Source: Lojkania enalia (Eukaryota; Ascomycota; Dothideomycetes; Pleosporales). From it: a DNA stretch of 64,000 nucleotides. Location: the NCBI GenBank assembly GCA_010094045.1, contig ML986586.1:162859-226858 (forward strand), in the 5' to 3' direction. Shown piece after piece: positions 1 to 12,760 of the stretch (positions are counted from its first letter, which is position 1; each line of letters begins with the position of its first letter). A program made the translations under genes and the position numbers. Below the pieces are notes generated by a model. The model was given only the letters and a program-made list of their open reading frames with translations, searched no databases and had not been told where the DNA came from.

Positions 1-1739
1 GCTACGCTACAATCTAGAATCTTCATATTGTAAGAGGACGAAATTTGAGCGTCCCAAATGCAGTACAACGGATACCATGTTATTCCTTATAGAGCATATA
101 CCTGATAATGTATTGGATGGCAAGCAATGGCATACTTTCTCTTGCCGTTGGCAAAGCGCGTCGGAGTTATTCTCGGTGTAAGCGCCCAGCTCGGATTTTC
201 GGGGCCGTAGATGTTTCTGACTGACACCTCGACAACCACTAGAAATGAAATCTTCTCATTAGTGGGTTTCTGTTTAAGATTGGCGGAATCTAGACTCTTC
301 AGCGATGGTTTCTGTTGATACCCTCTTTTAAATTTAAATTCAAATTCAAAATAAATTTCCTGTGCTAAATCCTCTTGACACCCCTAGCTCAGAGTGTACC
401 ACAAAAAAAAAAAAAAAAAAAAATATCCAAGAATCGTGATCTACCTTGCACTTTTCATGATCGGAGCTTTATCTAGAGGATAGCTTGAGTGTCTAATGCA
501 ATATAATCTATTGGGTTATGGCCGACCTTCCCATGTCTGTAGTCTGGGAGCGTTGGGAAATCATAGGCATCTTATATGTGTAGGTGGCCGAGTGTAAACT
601 AAGAATAGGCATATTTAAATGACTCACTAAAACTACCAACTCCAAAGTAGCTCCACTATGTGCGCTATCCCGCACTTTAGAAGTCGGCTAATGGTTTAGT
701 AGCCGACTAGGTGACTAGCGAAAGTATGATCTAGGTGCATACGATTAAAAATATGCAAATTTCCCACCTTTGGTAGCGAAGCGAATGGGAACAGGGACTG
801 TAACCAGGACCATTAGCTGAAAGCGCGTCTTGAAACATGAAACTCCCATTCATCCGAAAACCCGGATGCCTGGCAGGATCCTCTTTTTTTTTTAAACAAC
901 GAATAAGTTCTACTAAACGTCTGCAACATACTTACGGTTATGTCAATTGCTCTAAAGAATCCAAGTTCCTAACTGATGTCACTTTACGCGCCAATAGCTG
1001 GACTATACGAACTATTATTCTTTGCATAAATCACTTCTTATTCACTAGGTTAGAAATTTCAGATTGAATGTGATCTTTAGAAAATAACACATAGATACAC
1101 GCCACTTACAGCACATATACTATTGATGAAAAAAAAACGACCGAAGCCACCGACCACCACCTTCACACCATACAAATCCACAAAGCAATCCTTAGTCTAG
1201 CCGTTAAACCTATCTCATCAATAGGCGTTCTCTGCAGTCCACCTCCAGGGTGCATAAGAGCCCTCAATCCCACTAGTAACCTGCCCTTCGCTGCAGACTG
1301 CCTAATCAATAATAGTAAAAGCATGTCAAACCACATGAAGAGAGAAAAAAGCTGCTCATATTCCCTATGAAGATCAACAAGAAGGAAAGACAAAGAGCGC
1401 TTTGATATCTTCCAAAATAGTACCCACAATGAATATGAGGGTAAAAAGACGGGCTCCGAAACGCCAATACTCTGCTCTTTTGAGCCTATATTCGTAACTA
1501 TATTGACCGAAGATAGTAAGGCCACCGGGGCAGTGATGGTACAGATCCGATTAAGAACGCCGGAAACAATGTCGAAAAGGGGGTCAGAAGTCCTCTATGC
1601 ATTCGCTTGCGGATTGCAATTATTAGGAATATGGCATGCATTGCGTATCGTAGACGTCGTTCAATCCGCCGTGTTGACAACGGGAGCATTAGATATGTAG
1701 GTTGATCGTAAGGTTAGATGGTCGTAGTGTTGTAGTATC
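1..1739. other. Gene-free left flank
   Basis: I see no convincing gene here. The stretch is fairly AT-rich and contains an A run at 403-423 and an AT-rich patch of repeated aaattt/aaattc-like words at about 326-357. Open frames at 837-1067 (+), 1163-1525 (-) and 1498-1689 (-) are short, composition-like and match no family I know. The right end should hold the 3' UTR and polyadenylation region of the adenylate cyclase gene, whose stop codon is at 1740-1742 on the minus strand. Confidence 0.6.
403..423 (+). repeat. Poly(A) homopolymer, 21 bases
   Basis: An uninterrupted run of 21 A in non-coding DNA. It is a simple homopolymer tract, and its length may vary or be miscalled. No mobile-element sequence was recognised upstream of it. 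Confidence 0.9.
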
Positions 1740-4700
1740 TTAGGCGGAAACGATTTGGGAAGCAGCTTCGTCTCTATATTGTTGAAGTTCTTTTAGCTGC
1801 ACCTGAAGATCGTTCAGGATATCAGACATGGGGCATGCCTGCTCGAAGATAGGACATGATCCGAAGGGTCTGACCATGTGACGGAGCGCGAGTGTGGTAG
1901 TACATGTCTAGAATCATTGTGAGCAAAAACAGTATGTGAGCACAAAACCGAAATACGCACCTCAATTCTTGAAACTTGATGCTCAACAAAGTTAATCAGG
2001 AATCGATCTGTTATTTCACCACCACGGTTCTTCATCCGCTCTAACAAAGCAGTCTCAGGAGCCTTCAGTTCATTGCATCCGGGGTTCTCCAAAGTACTAC
2101 AAAGCATCTCTAGACGTAGGCTGACGTTCCAGAGATCCCAAACATTTTCAGTGTCGATTGTAAGTTGGCTGTCTCCCATCTTTCGCCCAGCTTGGCTGGT
2201 GGCGGGTGGGGGTAGCGGCTTTGGTTCTACTGGACGCTGTACAGTGAGACGACTCGCCAAGGAATGGGGGTACATTAAATAAATGTACTCCGGATTCTCT
2301 AGACCCTTCAGGCGACGTTCGCCTAAGTCCTTCACTTCGAAGCCTTGACTGCTAAGCGACCGTAGTTCCTGCCGGATGCTCTGGCTCATCAGGTCGTCCC
2401 CAAGGCCTTCCTCAGACCCTGTTGAATTACTCCGATCACTCTCCATGTGAGTCTCTAGCAGTCGTTGAATTTCGGCGATGAAGTCGGAAGAGACTGTTAT
2501 TTGTCCCCCATCCGCTACAGACGAAATACGTGACGCACGATTGACCATAGGCCCGAAGTAGTCCATGCGTTTAGTGACAGGATCTACTTCGCACACCGGA
2601 GTTCCCCAGTGAATACCCATGCGGACTGAAAGACCACGGAATATAATATTTCCGTCAGCGTCAACAACTTCTCGGCCATCCTCATTATTGAGGATTTCTT
2701 GCGGCCACTGGACTTCGAGAAGTTGACTTTGGATTGTGAAACACCAGAGTAGGGCAGATGTAACGGTGGGGAATGCAACCATAAATGCGTCTCCTTCGGT
2801 TTTGACCTCGTAACCACCTATGATACGCAATTGCCGACGCATCAATTCGTTGTGCATTTTGATAGCTGATCGCATCGCTATTTCTTCTTTTCCCCAGAGT
2901 TTGGTGGAATTCTTGATATCTGTGAACACGACACTGACTTCTCCAGTAGGAGCGTCCACTTCATTATCAAGCCGTGCAAGTCTTGAATCACCGACCACAT
3001 TGCGGGCACGTTTACCAATCCTACGACTGGAAAAGAAGTCATCAGGTGATCCCGACGGACCCATCGACATGCTATGCGTTCGGAAACGCGCCCTTTGTTT
3101 GCTCTTGAGATCACTAACTCCAATCAGCATTACCATAATCTTGTTGGTTGCTCCAAATGCTATGGCAAGATCACGGAGTTTTTGTGCCGCCCTCATTAGA
3201 TCGTTCCGTTCGGATCTCGCAACGTCAACCGCAAAATCGGGGGTGAGGTACTCCCAGAGCTCACGAGAGGCCATTAGAATCATCTCATCCGTATCACCGA
3301 GGGTGAGATGCAGAATGTGTGGAGAGGCAATGACGGATGGTGACATCTGCACATAGCCAAATGCGCGTGACACCTCTAGGACGTCGTTCAGCTTTCCCTG
3401 ACGAGAAACAAAGCCTCCGGCTTCACGAATTCTGGCTCTTTCGCTAGGTTCAGCAGGGTCATGCTTCCTGGTGAGAATCCTATGGCCACCCTCCGATCTG
3501 ATCAAAAGGGCTTGCGCGTCGCCAACATTTGAAATGAAGAGTTCCATCTCTTTAATGTATAGTACAGTGGCAACACTTCCGGAATGTAGATCATCGTCGC
3601 CGAGATCCGGCAGAGGGTTGCGATGTTGTGCAGACGTTGGACCAAAGCTCTTGTCCATAGTCTGTGTCGCAGCAGTAGCTAATTCTTTATTAAGCCCTAG
3701 ATATGTGCGACGTAAAGCATCTACTGGAGATTCCTGTGGCCGCAGGCGTTCTAATTCCTCCGCAAATCGATTCCCGAAGCTGTCATAAAGATACTTGGCA
3801 ATTTTTGATCCACTACCGGCAAGTGGCTGGCCATCAAAAAGCCCTAAAATTTGCTCCTCGTCGTGACTCCGGAATCGAGGAACGACCATATCCATTGTTG
3901 AAATGTGTTCGTTCCGACCTAAGCTATCCGCCATCCCATAGGCCATTGTTCCAACGGTGGAGCCAGAGGTGCGCACTCTCTTATCCTCGGTCTGCTCTGG
4001 TACTGATGGGACCATCATCGTCACATCCATCAATCCAAGGACTCTTAGGTTAATGAGTGAAGTGAAATCCGTAAGATCACGACCTTCGCGCATCGAGGCT
4101 CCGCCACCACTAAATGCCCCGCTCGGTTTAATCTCCAAGCGTTTGTTCCCAGACAAATTGAGATACTTAAGGTTATGGTTCCAATTCCAGTTCCAGTCAT
4201 AAGGCCAGTTCGAAACATTGTATTTTAGTAGATTGCTTGCAACGTCAAGAATGGCAAGTTTGGCAACTTTCCCCAACTCTGCTGGAAGGACCTGGAACTT
4301 GTTGCCATTGATATGGAGCACTTTAAGAGAGCTGACTTCTTCTAGATCCTCTGCGGGTAGAGCACTCATGCCGTTGCCGGAGAGGTAGAGTTCGGTGAGA
4401 TGCTGCCACCGCCGAATTGTACGGGGAGGCACTTCGTAGATATCATTGTAAGAAAGATTAACTATCCGCAATTCGGGAAGAAGGGCAAGTTCGTCGAAAA
4501 CATCATCTGACAACCTGTTATCGGCAAGAAAGAGGTGGCGAAGTGACCCTGCAAATGTTGTCACCATTCTGTTAGAGAGGCTGGAATCTTTACGAGAAAT
4601 TGGAGTCAGAGTTCCTTCAGTCGGGGCGCGTGAGGTTACAGATTGCTTTCTCGCAGTTGCTGTTGTGCTTGCAGTTCCATAAGAAGCCATAGAACCTTTT

Positions 4701-7700
4701 CGCTGAGATGCAGCTGGTGAGGCACCTGAGCTATTAAGGTATCCTGCGGAAGCTTGGCTGGGACGTCGATTTGCGAAATCCTCAAGCTTTCCAAGCTCTT
4801 CATAGCTCGGGCTTGTACCAAGACCTGGTGTGGATAGAGGTGTTGTGCCGTCGACATTTGGCACATCTCCGCCGAACGTAGAGGGTGGAGGCGCGGTGGG
4901 TTTTGGGAAGGCTTCTAGAACGTTGGAGGATACGTTAAGAGTCTCTAACCGACGAGCGTGCCAGATTTCAGGTGGGAGCCGCCCTAAGTTGTTTTCTCGC
5001 ACGTCTAGATATCGAAGCTCTACTAGGCGCCCAATTTCAGCGGGTAATTCGTCGAGAGAATTCCGAGCAACGCTCAGGTATTCCAATCTGTACAGCTTCC
5101 CTATGTTGGACGAAAGCGACGTAAAATGATTCTTGTCAAGTATCAATTTGGTCACTCCAGTTATTTTCTGAAACAGATCCTCTCCAAGGTGAGAGAGCTT
5201 TGCGGATGCGAGATTGAGCGTGGTGAGTGAGGGTACGGCCGAGTTCATGCTGAAGCGTGTAATGGGGTTATGGTTCATGTGCAGGACGCGAATTTTTGGG
5301 AAGGAGCCTTCAAACGCGGAAATTGAGTTGTGGCCAATCATTAAAAACTCAAGCCGCGGTAATTGGGACATAACATCCATGCTATTGAGGGCATTGAAAC
5401 GGACATCGATCTCTTTCAAGTTGACTAAATTGCTAAGAGAAGGAGGAAAGCTGCCGGAGAGCTTGTTGTTAGTTGCCCAGAGCCTCTCGAGACATTGAAG
5501 CTGTCCAATCCTGGGAAGGCTGCTAATTGAGTTGAAGCTGATGTCAAGATCTACCAGGGTACGGACTTCGCAGAGGAAGTCAGGAAATTCACTTAGGGAA
5601 TTTGAGCTTAAGTTCAGACTCCTTAGGGCGCGGTATTGACCAAAGTAAACAGGTAATTGGGTAAGCTTGTTGTTGGAAAGTCGAAGACCCTGCAAGCTCT
5701 GCAGCTTGTACAAATCAGCATGGTCTAACTGCTGCAAGCGATTATTCGATATGTCCAACATTGTCAAACGGCTTGCTAGGCTTAAACTTGGCGGTAGTCG
5801 ACGAGATTCATTGCTAGTGTATTTGATCTCGCGAAGATTTGTGCAAGCTTGGATGAAGTCTTTCGGAACGTCGAGGGAAAGATTACGCGAAAGATTGAGG
5901 GAGATGATCTCGGTAGCCTTTTGATAAAGGGTGATGGGAATGGTAATGAGGTTCCGACCCTGAAGATCTATGTGACTGAACTTTTGTATCTTGCTAAAGC
6001 CAGGATCTTTCTCCAAGCTAGAGTAGCCGCTCATCTTCGCTGGAATGAACGTGAATCGGCACAAATAGCTGTTGTCCTCTCTCCCAACTTCTTCAAGACG
6101 ATCGGCATCCGTGTAACCAGCCTGCTCTAATAGACGCTTCTGTATCAGCAGAGGACGCTCATGAGAATCTAGTTGCCGAGCAGTATCGTGCTTCCGCATG
6201 ACTATGTGGTAGTTGTCCAATTGATCTTGCAGCAATGTTTTTTTCCCAAGAATTTGAATGATTTCTGAGACATTTGTAGTGAGGCTTGCGGAGAGCGTTG
6301 CAAAAGTGGAATCCACACGGAATATCCGGACATAATAGGTTTTCGAGCTCTCTTCCTCATTCGCTGGCGCTCGAGCTTCATCGAACTCCCCGTACCGGGC
6401 AGCATTCTCATCACCTGGTTTTTTTACTGCCCAAGAGTCAGGAGCATCCCATTGGCCAACACCTGCATCTTGTTCCTTCGGTTCTGCTGTGGTATCTTCG
6501 CTAGGCCAACTAGACGGTAGGTCACCGGTGGGAGGAGTCATCGGTGGTTGCTGTGGGTTAACGATGCCCTCCATATGGTCGAGGTCGGTATCGAGGTTCC
6601 ACAATGCATTGCTCATGACGACATCTCCCTGTACTTCATTGGGATCCTTGCCTCGTGGTTGCTCGGAATATGCCACCACACGTTTGTCTCTTTTGAAAGG
6701 GCGGAGGCCATGGTCCTTCTTACCCTCCTTGCTGTAGCTGAACCCTTTGTCCTTATAGTTTCCATCCATACCCGCCTTTTTTCTAGAAGTATAATTCCCG
6801 GGCGAGGGCTCTGCTCGGGGATACTTAGCAGACTTTATAGACGGATTCAGTGAAACAGTCGAAGAAGGTAAGTCCCTAAGGGGATCAGGCGTGGATTTGT
6901 CAAGTTTATCTTTCCTTTTTAGACGATCAAAAATTGAACGTGGTTTGCTCGTGCTAGGTGATCTCTGTGTTGAAGGATCCCGTGACATTTCGCTAAACGC
7001 GCTCGGGGTAGGGCTAGACGGTCGCGGCACGAGGTTGGTTCTAGAACCAAACGCAGAGCTTAGTGCAGACTGGTACGGCTGGTCACGCCGGATACTATAT
7101 GCCGAATCCTCTCGGCTGGTTACGGGGCGCAGTGGATATGGTTGACTGATTTCGGTCCGTTGGTCGGACGTTTGTGTATCGTCTTTGCTTCGATTATGTC
7201 GATGACCTGGTAGTCGTAATTTGTGGGAGTGCTTGCTGGACTTGCCTGGAGGTTGTTCGGAAGGGGGACGGCCATTTTCACCCTGCGAGGGCGTGTCCTA
7301 CATGGTGTATGTTAGTAGGCAACCCATGTCGGAAAGATCTCGATGCCATTCATGTTGAGTGGGCGGAGGGCAACCAGCAGGCGGTAAACAAGCACAACGA
7401 AATAAACAAGGAAACTAGAGTTGGACGGCTCCCTCTTGACTTGCACGCTTGCCCTTTCCCCTTGCGGACACCACTGCTGGCCTCGGCTGGCTATGTAGAT
7501 AAACAAACGACTCACCTTGAAGTCTTGGTATTCCCACGGTGTGACTTCTGACGAAGGAAGCGGCGTGCGCGGACGAGATCCAACGGGCGATCCGGGACGA
7601 CTGTTCAGGCTACTCCCAAGAGTGTTGTTTACCGAATTGGTGCGACCACGCGCACCACGATTCGACTGTGTTTCTGCGGCATATGGTGCGGTTAGACTCG

Positions 7701-8751
7701 TGTCGGAGTTTTGGCGAGAATCACCAGGGAATTCATCTCCAAAGAAACCCTGCAGCTTCTTGTGAAATCCTCTGCTTATACTGGACTTGTGAGAGCCGGA
7801 GCTGCTGACAGTAGTTGCGCTTGCAACGGATGGCCGTCTGTCGTCCGCGGGAAACCCAATATTATCCTCCCTCCCACTCCCAGGGCGGCCGAAGCCCGGC
7901 GATAGCTGGGCAACGTCATCACTGGAGTCATTGTAGAAACTCCCAAATACGCTAGACGGCATCACAGCACCATTTGTGCCCCCGGAAGCCCATGGGGGAG
8001 TCGGCGACGTAGCTGTCGGCGGGTTTTTCGAAATAGACGGTATTCTTCCTCCAGACGTTTCCAGAACCGCCAGTTCTTTGCGGTAGTCTCTAAAGTCGGT
8101 TGCTCGCGGGCTATCCCATGTAGAATTTTTCCTGGACTTGTGCGAAGGGTCTTTCGGCGGAGGCATGGGAGGAATGGTCCCGGGTGAGATTTCCGACTCC
8201 TTTTCAACCCTGATACGGCATGTTAGTTGAGTTCCCCGTACATGTCTGGCTCTGTCACGGGTAGGAAAACAAGGCTGGCGCATGGATCATGACCCACGCG
8301 CAGCGCTAGCTTGAGCAGAAGCTGGGACGCAAAATAGGACAAGGCCTACATCAAGCACTAGACACGCGGGCTTGACAGTAATATGTGGCGCAGGCAGGCC
8401 GGAGCTGTGTGATGCTAGCTTATGAAATAAGAGTGCGCATTTCGGCAGATGGGCAGGGACCCTGTTGCGCAATAAAGAGGACTAACGGCCGTCCGCGTGG
8501 AGTGCAGCGAAGGAGGGGGGACCAAAGCGAAAGAGTACGTACTGTTGACTGTGGTCTTTGGCCGTCTTCACCGTTACAGGCGTTCCTCGAGAACGGCTGG
8601 GGAATGGCCTCACCGTCTCGGTTGAACGCCAGCTTTCCGCGCCCGAACTTTCGGTAGATGCATGACGGCCAGCATTCTCCTTCCTCGTCATTGTCACTCG
8701 CGCGGATGCGCTGCTTGATCGCGATGCGCCGCACGGTGGGAGTGCGGGCAA
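1740..8751 (-). CDS. Adenylate cyclase
   Basis: Makes cAMP from ATP downstream of G-protein/Ras-type signals, upstream of protein kinase A. Exons on the minus strand: 8751-8543, 8209-7516, 7297-1961 and 1907-1740, giving 2135 residues; an in-frame ATG at 8691 is an equally possible start. Visible order: Ser/Pro-rich N-terminus; Ras-associating-like region about 620-715; a long leucine-rich-repeat array about 750-1350; a PP2C-like domain about 1430-1700; the class III cyclase core about 1750-1975; a short C-terminal helix. The core keeps both metal-binding aspartates (VFTDIKNST and EGDAFMVAF), the adenine-selective Lys and Asp (EVKTEGD, MDYFG) and the Asn/Arg pair in VNRASR, so it should be active. 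The introns have CTAAC-type branch sites and phases that match. Architecture and length match fungal Cyr1/CyaA-type enzymes. The PP2C-like part lacks some metal ligands. Confidence 0.96.
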
Positions 8752-10008
8752 TGGCTGCTCGTCGAGGGCTAGGGGTCTAGGAAATCATCGAGGATCGGAG
8801 CGAGCTGCGAGCGGGGACATGGGCGATGCGGCGCGTGGTCGTCTTCCAGGATGCACAGCACGGGCGGAGCGATTCGCAGGCTTTTGGCGGGTCAGAGCGC
8901 CACGAGAGGCGGTCGGGCGTGGGTGAATATGAGGTTGTAGTGACGGGCGGCGGTGGTGGAGGTAGTGGTAGTGGTGGTGGTGTTGTTGAATGATGGCTCC
9001 GACCCCAAGTCCCAGGTCCTGGTTCACCACTCTCCACTCAAGCGGCCGCATCAGACTGGACCAGTATGGGGCCAAAGCAGCGCGCCGCTCGGCCTGGAAC
9101 AACACGACGAAAGAAAGCCCGTCCCGCCCGCCACGGGCCACTGTCTCTCTGCCTCGGGCACGTCCGCCGCGTATGACCGCCTCAGAGAAACAGGCAGCGC
9201 AGGGGGCTGAAAGAGTGAAGCGCACACTCAACAGCGCAGCACCGCAGCACCGCAGCACAGTCGCCGCGTCTCTCTCTCCCTCTCTCTCTATGTCCGTGGA
9301 ACAAAGGACCGCGTTGTGCTCTGCTGTGTTCCGCTGCTGCAACCCCCGCTCAAAGGAAGCCACAGAATGTGGCGGCGGCCGGTCCGCCTAAGCCGTACCT
9401 AGGACACCAAGTGCCGGATGGATATCTTCTTAGGTCGGAGAGGAGAGCATGGCTTAGTTTGCCAAACAGCACAGCTCCACAGCCAGACATCTATCTAGCG
9501 CGGTTTTTGGCTCTCGCTGTTGTTCTCATCTAGCAGGCCATTCCGGCCCTTGTCAGCGTGTTGCCGTGTCCCCAACAAAGAGGGACGGAAACACTGCCCA
9601 ACAGGCATCCCCGTCAGAAAATATGCACTTCAGAAACAGAGTGGGCTTTACGCGAGAGGTAATTCAGGGGCAAAACATGGCATTGCAGCACCCTCTAGTA
9701 ACACACTTGGTCAGATCCGAATCTCTTGGCTGCGGCCATGTCACGCGCACACGGCTCCGGTGTGATGTGTGGATAATCTGCTAGATCGCACAAGGTACGC
9801 CATCGAAAAGGCTCAAAACCCGCGCTTGGCATTGCTGCAACTACATGGAGGGATTACACGAAAGGCTGAATCAAAGGCAGCTGGTCACAGAACTCTAGTC
9901 CATATAGTAGCAGCCCCGTCTATTGCTGATAGTGCATTCCTCATCCCAATCATCCAGCAAAAATTAATATCCGACATGAAAATAAAGAACTGTACCATAG
10001 TGTCCCAT
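8752..10008. promoter_or_regulatory. Upstream region / probable leader of adenylate cyclase
   Basis: This 1.26-kb spacer lies between the adenylate cyclase start and the NAF1 stop, both on the minus strand. The half nearest adenylate cyclase is GC-rich and open in several frames on both strands, including a 192-codon minus frame at 8785-9363 rich in His, Pro and Arg with no family resemblance. It contains a GGT/GTG-type repeat (about 8946-8990) and a CT tract (about 9268-9290). I read it as promoter plus a long 5' leader, possibly with upstream ORFs; one minus-strand ORF (9037-8777) ends 25 bases before the 8751 start. The part nearest NAF1 should contain its 3' UTR. Confidence 0.45.
8946..8990 (+). 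repeat. GGT/GTG trinucleotide-like simple repeat
   Basis: Imperfect tandem GGT/GGA/AGT units upstream of adenylate cyclase. On the minus strand it reads as ACC/CCA repeats, which explains the His/Pro runs in the spurious open frames there. Confidence 0.75.
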
Positions 10009-12354
10009 TTAAGGTCTTGAGCCGCCACCGAGTGTTCTCAAGATATCTTGTAGAGATGGTGTCCCGCTTGCAGTGCTATTTTGCTGTGCGTTATAATTTG
10101 GGGTAGTGTGAGGTTGAGGTTGGGGTTGAGCCTGACCCTGCTGGCTCTGGCTCATAGCAGCAGCAAGCTGCAACCACTGTGCCCAATTTGCCATAGTTTG
10201 CTCAGGAGCTTGCTGTTGACCTTGATATTGAGTCTGGCTTTGGGCCGGTGTAGAGGAAGCATAGAAAGCTGGATTTACGTACGACCCAGGTGGTATAGAT
10301 GGCGTGCTGCTGGAAGGTGAATGTGCGTTGGAAGCGGGATACGCGTTAGAAGATGGGGGCATCGACCAACCATTGCTGTTGATGGAGCTGTTCTGACTGT
10401 AAGCCGTAGCAGTGGCGTTTGATGGCGTGGGCTGGTGTTGGGATGGGGCCGGCGATGCGGTGAACCGGCCTTTTCTTCTGTTAGAGGAGTTGCCTCGTGG
10501 TGGAGAACCTTGTGACGGTTTTCTCTGATTCTGCCGCCTAGGCGACGCAGACGAAGCGGACCTCTTCTCCTGCTTGACTGGATTCCTAGGACGACTATGT
10601 TCCTGCTGTCTGCCACCTCTATCTGGTCTGTCGGAACCCCTGAAAAAACGATTCCCCTGGTTGCCCCGTCCACCACCTAAAGCACCACCGCCTCTTCCGC
10701 GGAAGCCACGGCCTCGTTCAGGCCAGCCTCCTCTTCCTCGCATGGGACCCCTACGAACATGACTTCTATCCTCAACAGGTGCACCTGCCCCTACAATGTC
10801 CTCGAAATGATCCGGCCTAGCGAGAGGTTTGTACATTCCAAGGTTTTCATCATCGTCGTCACTGTAATTCAAGCCACCGCCTTGATAGTGGCCGGAATGT
10901 GCGACTGGAGGAACGTCCGTGTTGACTGCTTGTGAGGCTGTTTCTTGGAGACTTCGATTTGCATCCGCCTTGGCTTTCTTAGTCTCCTTCTGCTTCCTCT
11001 TGTATTCTGCCTCTTTCTCATCGTCGGAAAATTCTACTTCGTTTGTCTCTTCGTCGTGCAAATTTGAGGCATCAGTGAATTTCTGCGCTTTCAGAGGTTC
11101 GGTAAACACAAAGGTCGAATAATCGTCCACATAGAATACGCAGGTATTCTCGGTAATTCCCAGTGATGCAATCTCCGAAGGATCGTTGAAACCTACAGAA
11201 TATCTTGGCTCATGAACGCGACCAAGTGTTTCTGAGACTTTCCCAATAATAGTCCGATTTTCCAAGCACAAAGGCGACCCAGACCCAAGCACTTGATAAT
11301 CTCCAGAGACCTTAGCTTTTATCAAAACTAGATTGTCGACGATGGACTCTACTTTGCCTAGTTCCGTTATTTTTGTCTTCTCAGTCATCGTTATCTCAGG
11401 TTTAGAATATTCCTCTGTAACCTCGTTAAGAGTCCGGACCTTCCCCTTACAAATAGTGCCTGGGTCATCTGCTGCCTCCATCATTAACCTACGAACCTGC
11501 TCTTCGGGATCGAGTAGTTCCCCTTCATCAGACCCTTCGTCATCTAAACTGCTATCATCCGAATTGACACTGGACGAATCGCCTAATGACTCCGCATCAG
11601 ATGAGTCTAATTGCCATTCAGCGGTTGGATCTCCCCGATTCGCCTCTCCAGCTTGAAGAAACTCAGTCTTTATAGTGTCCTGTTGTCCTAAGTCATCAAC
11701 CGTCAACGGGGCATCCGGTTCAGTATTGTCAGCGTCATTTCGTGTTTGAGAGGGCTTAATTTTAGCTACGCGCTTCTCCAAGCCTTCAACGACGGGAGCG
11801 GGCTGCGGGAGACCGTCTGGTTGGACGTTAGCCGTAGCCGTAGATGGTGGATGTTCCGAAGCTTGACCGTGTGCAATGATCTCATTAGATGGAGCCCCAA
11901 GAAGCGCGGCCGATATGGCTTCTTCTAGCTGGGCAGCGGTGGTGATTTCATATACTTCTGGCTGCTGACCATTGCGTGCTGCAACGACAGAAGCATGCTC
12001 ATTGTACAGGGATCCGATCTCCGACAACTCGCCTTCCTCGGCTTCTTCTTGTACGGAAAGCTTCTTTGGTGATGTCGTATCGTCATCCTGCTGCTGAGGA
12101 GTGGCAGCAAGAGTACCACTCAATAGACCGAGGCCAGGGATATTCAGCGAGGACAAGACTGTCGATGGAGCAACATCAGAAGTCAAGGGGCGATCTTCAG
12201 CTTTTAGCGAAGGCGATAAGGGCTTGACTGGATCTGTCTCGTAAAAATCGTCGTCCATATCATCGATGGGCGATCCGGGCACGTCGAAAGCTCCATTGCT
12301 AGGAGCGTCGAACCTTGCCCTTTTCGCGGGGGGCTCCCTGAAATCGTCCGCCAT
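10009..12354 (-). CDS. NAF1: H/ACA ribonucleoprotein assembly factor Naf1
   Basis: Single-exon gene of 781 residues. Naf1 loads onto nascent H/ACA snoRNP particles in the nucleoplasm, binding the Cbf5 (dyskerin) core, and is later replaced by Gar1. The evidence is a Gar1/Naf1-type beta-barrel at about 311-431, containing stretches such as GKVESIVDNLVLIKAKV and IGKVSETLGRVHEPRYSVGF. Upstream are acidic serine-rich segments (SSDAESLGDSSSVNSDDSS region), and downstream are an RGG-rich segment at about 535-590 and a Gln/Asn/Pro/Ser-rich tail. The acidic N-terminal half and the long tail distinguish it from the much shorter Gar1. It is divergent from ALG9 across a 406-bp spacer. The start is the first in-frame ATG before a typical acidic N-terminus. 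Confidence 0.93.
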   Translation of the reverse strand: MADDFREPPAKRARFDAPSNGAFDVPGSPIDDMDDDFYETDPVKPLSPSLKAEDRPLTSDVAPSTVLSSLNIPGLGLLSGTLAATPQQQDDDTTSPKKLSVQEEAEEGELSEIGSLYNEHASVVAARNGQQPEVYEITTAAQLEEAISAALLGAPSNEIIAHGQASEHPPSTATANVQPDGLPQPAPVVEGLEKRVAKIKPSQTRNDADNTEPDAPLTVDDLGQQDTIKTEFLQAGEANRGDPTAEWQLDSSDAESLGDSSSVNSDDSSLDDEGSDEGELLDPEEQVRRLMMEAADDPGTICKGKVRTLNEVTEEYSKPEITMTEKTKITELGKVESIVDNLVLIKAKVSGDYQVLGSGSPLCLENRTIIGKVSETLGRVHEPRYSVGFNDPSEIASLGITENTCVFYVDDYSTFVFTEPLKAQKFTDASNLHDEETNEVEFSDDEKEAEYKRKQKETKKAKADANRSLQETASQAVNTDVPPVAHSGHYQGGGLNYSDDDDENLGMYKPLARPDHFEDIVGAGAPVEDRSHVRRGPMRGRGGWPERGRGFRGRGGGALGGGRGNQGNRFFRGSDRPDRGGRQQEHSRPRNPVKQEKRSASSASPRRQNQRKPSQGSPPRGNSSNRRKGRFTASPAPSQHQPTPSNATATAYSQNSSINSNGWSMPPSSNAYPASNAHSPSSSTPSIPPGSYVNPAFYASSTPAQSQTQYQGQQQAPEQTMANWAQWLQLAAAMSQSQQGQAQPQPQPHTTPNYNAQQNSTASGTPSLQDILRTLGGGSRP

Positions 12355-12760
12355 GTGCGATCTATGCTGGGCTCGACTTTGTGGTGCACACCACAGGACA
12401 ATGAAATCTTACGGACTTCCTTTGCTGAAGAGGAGCGACTTGGGAGGCAGTCTTGCGTCTGCTGCTCTCTTCTTGCACTCCGAGTCTTGGTGCCCCCTTT
12501 GGCAGCGTGTCTCCTGTGAACGGTTGTCTTTTCGTGGTCAAATAGGGTACATGTAGGTCCAGAAACACGTGCCAGCGACAAAACTCCGCAGGCTGCTTTG
12601 ATGGCAGGAGAAGTTGAAGCGCATCCCTGGGAGAAGAAAAAGCCTAAGTCGCCTGACGCTAGGGTACTAGTACGGCCTTGGCGCGCCCGACTCAGCCCTA
12701 CGAGCCTAGGCGTCACCGCTGCCATGACAAACTTACACATGCAGTCATTCTCACGACACC
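12355..12760. promoter_or_regulatory. Divergent promoter between NAF1 and ALG9
   Basis: A 406-bp spacer separates the two start codons, so both promoters and 5' UTRs must lie here. It contains a CACGTG palindrome near 12566-12571 (in ACACGTGC context). Short frames in both directions are open but family-less. No gene is called here. Confidence 0.55.

Noticed and set aside
1163..1689. Two overlapping minus-strand frames, one hydrophobic
   Set aside because: Just downstream of the adenylate cyclase stop; no family match, so treated as 3' flank.
8785..9363. 193-codon open frame (-) upstream of adenylate cyclase
   Set aside because: Rich in His/Pro/Arg because of the GGT repeat, with overlapping open frames on both strands; better explained as leader DNA.
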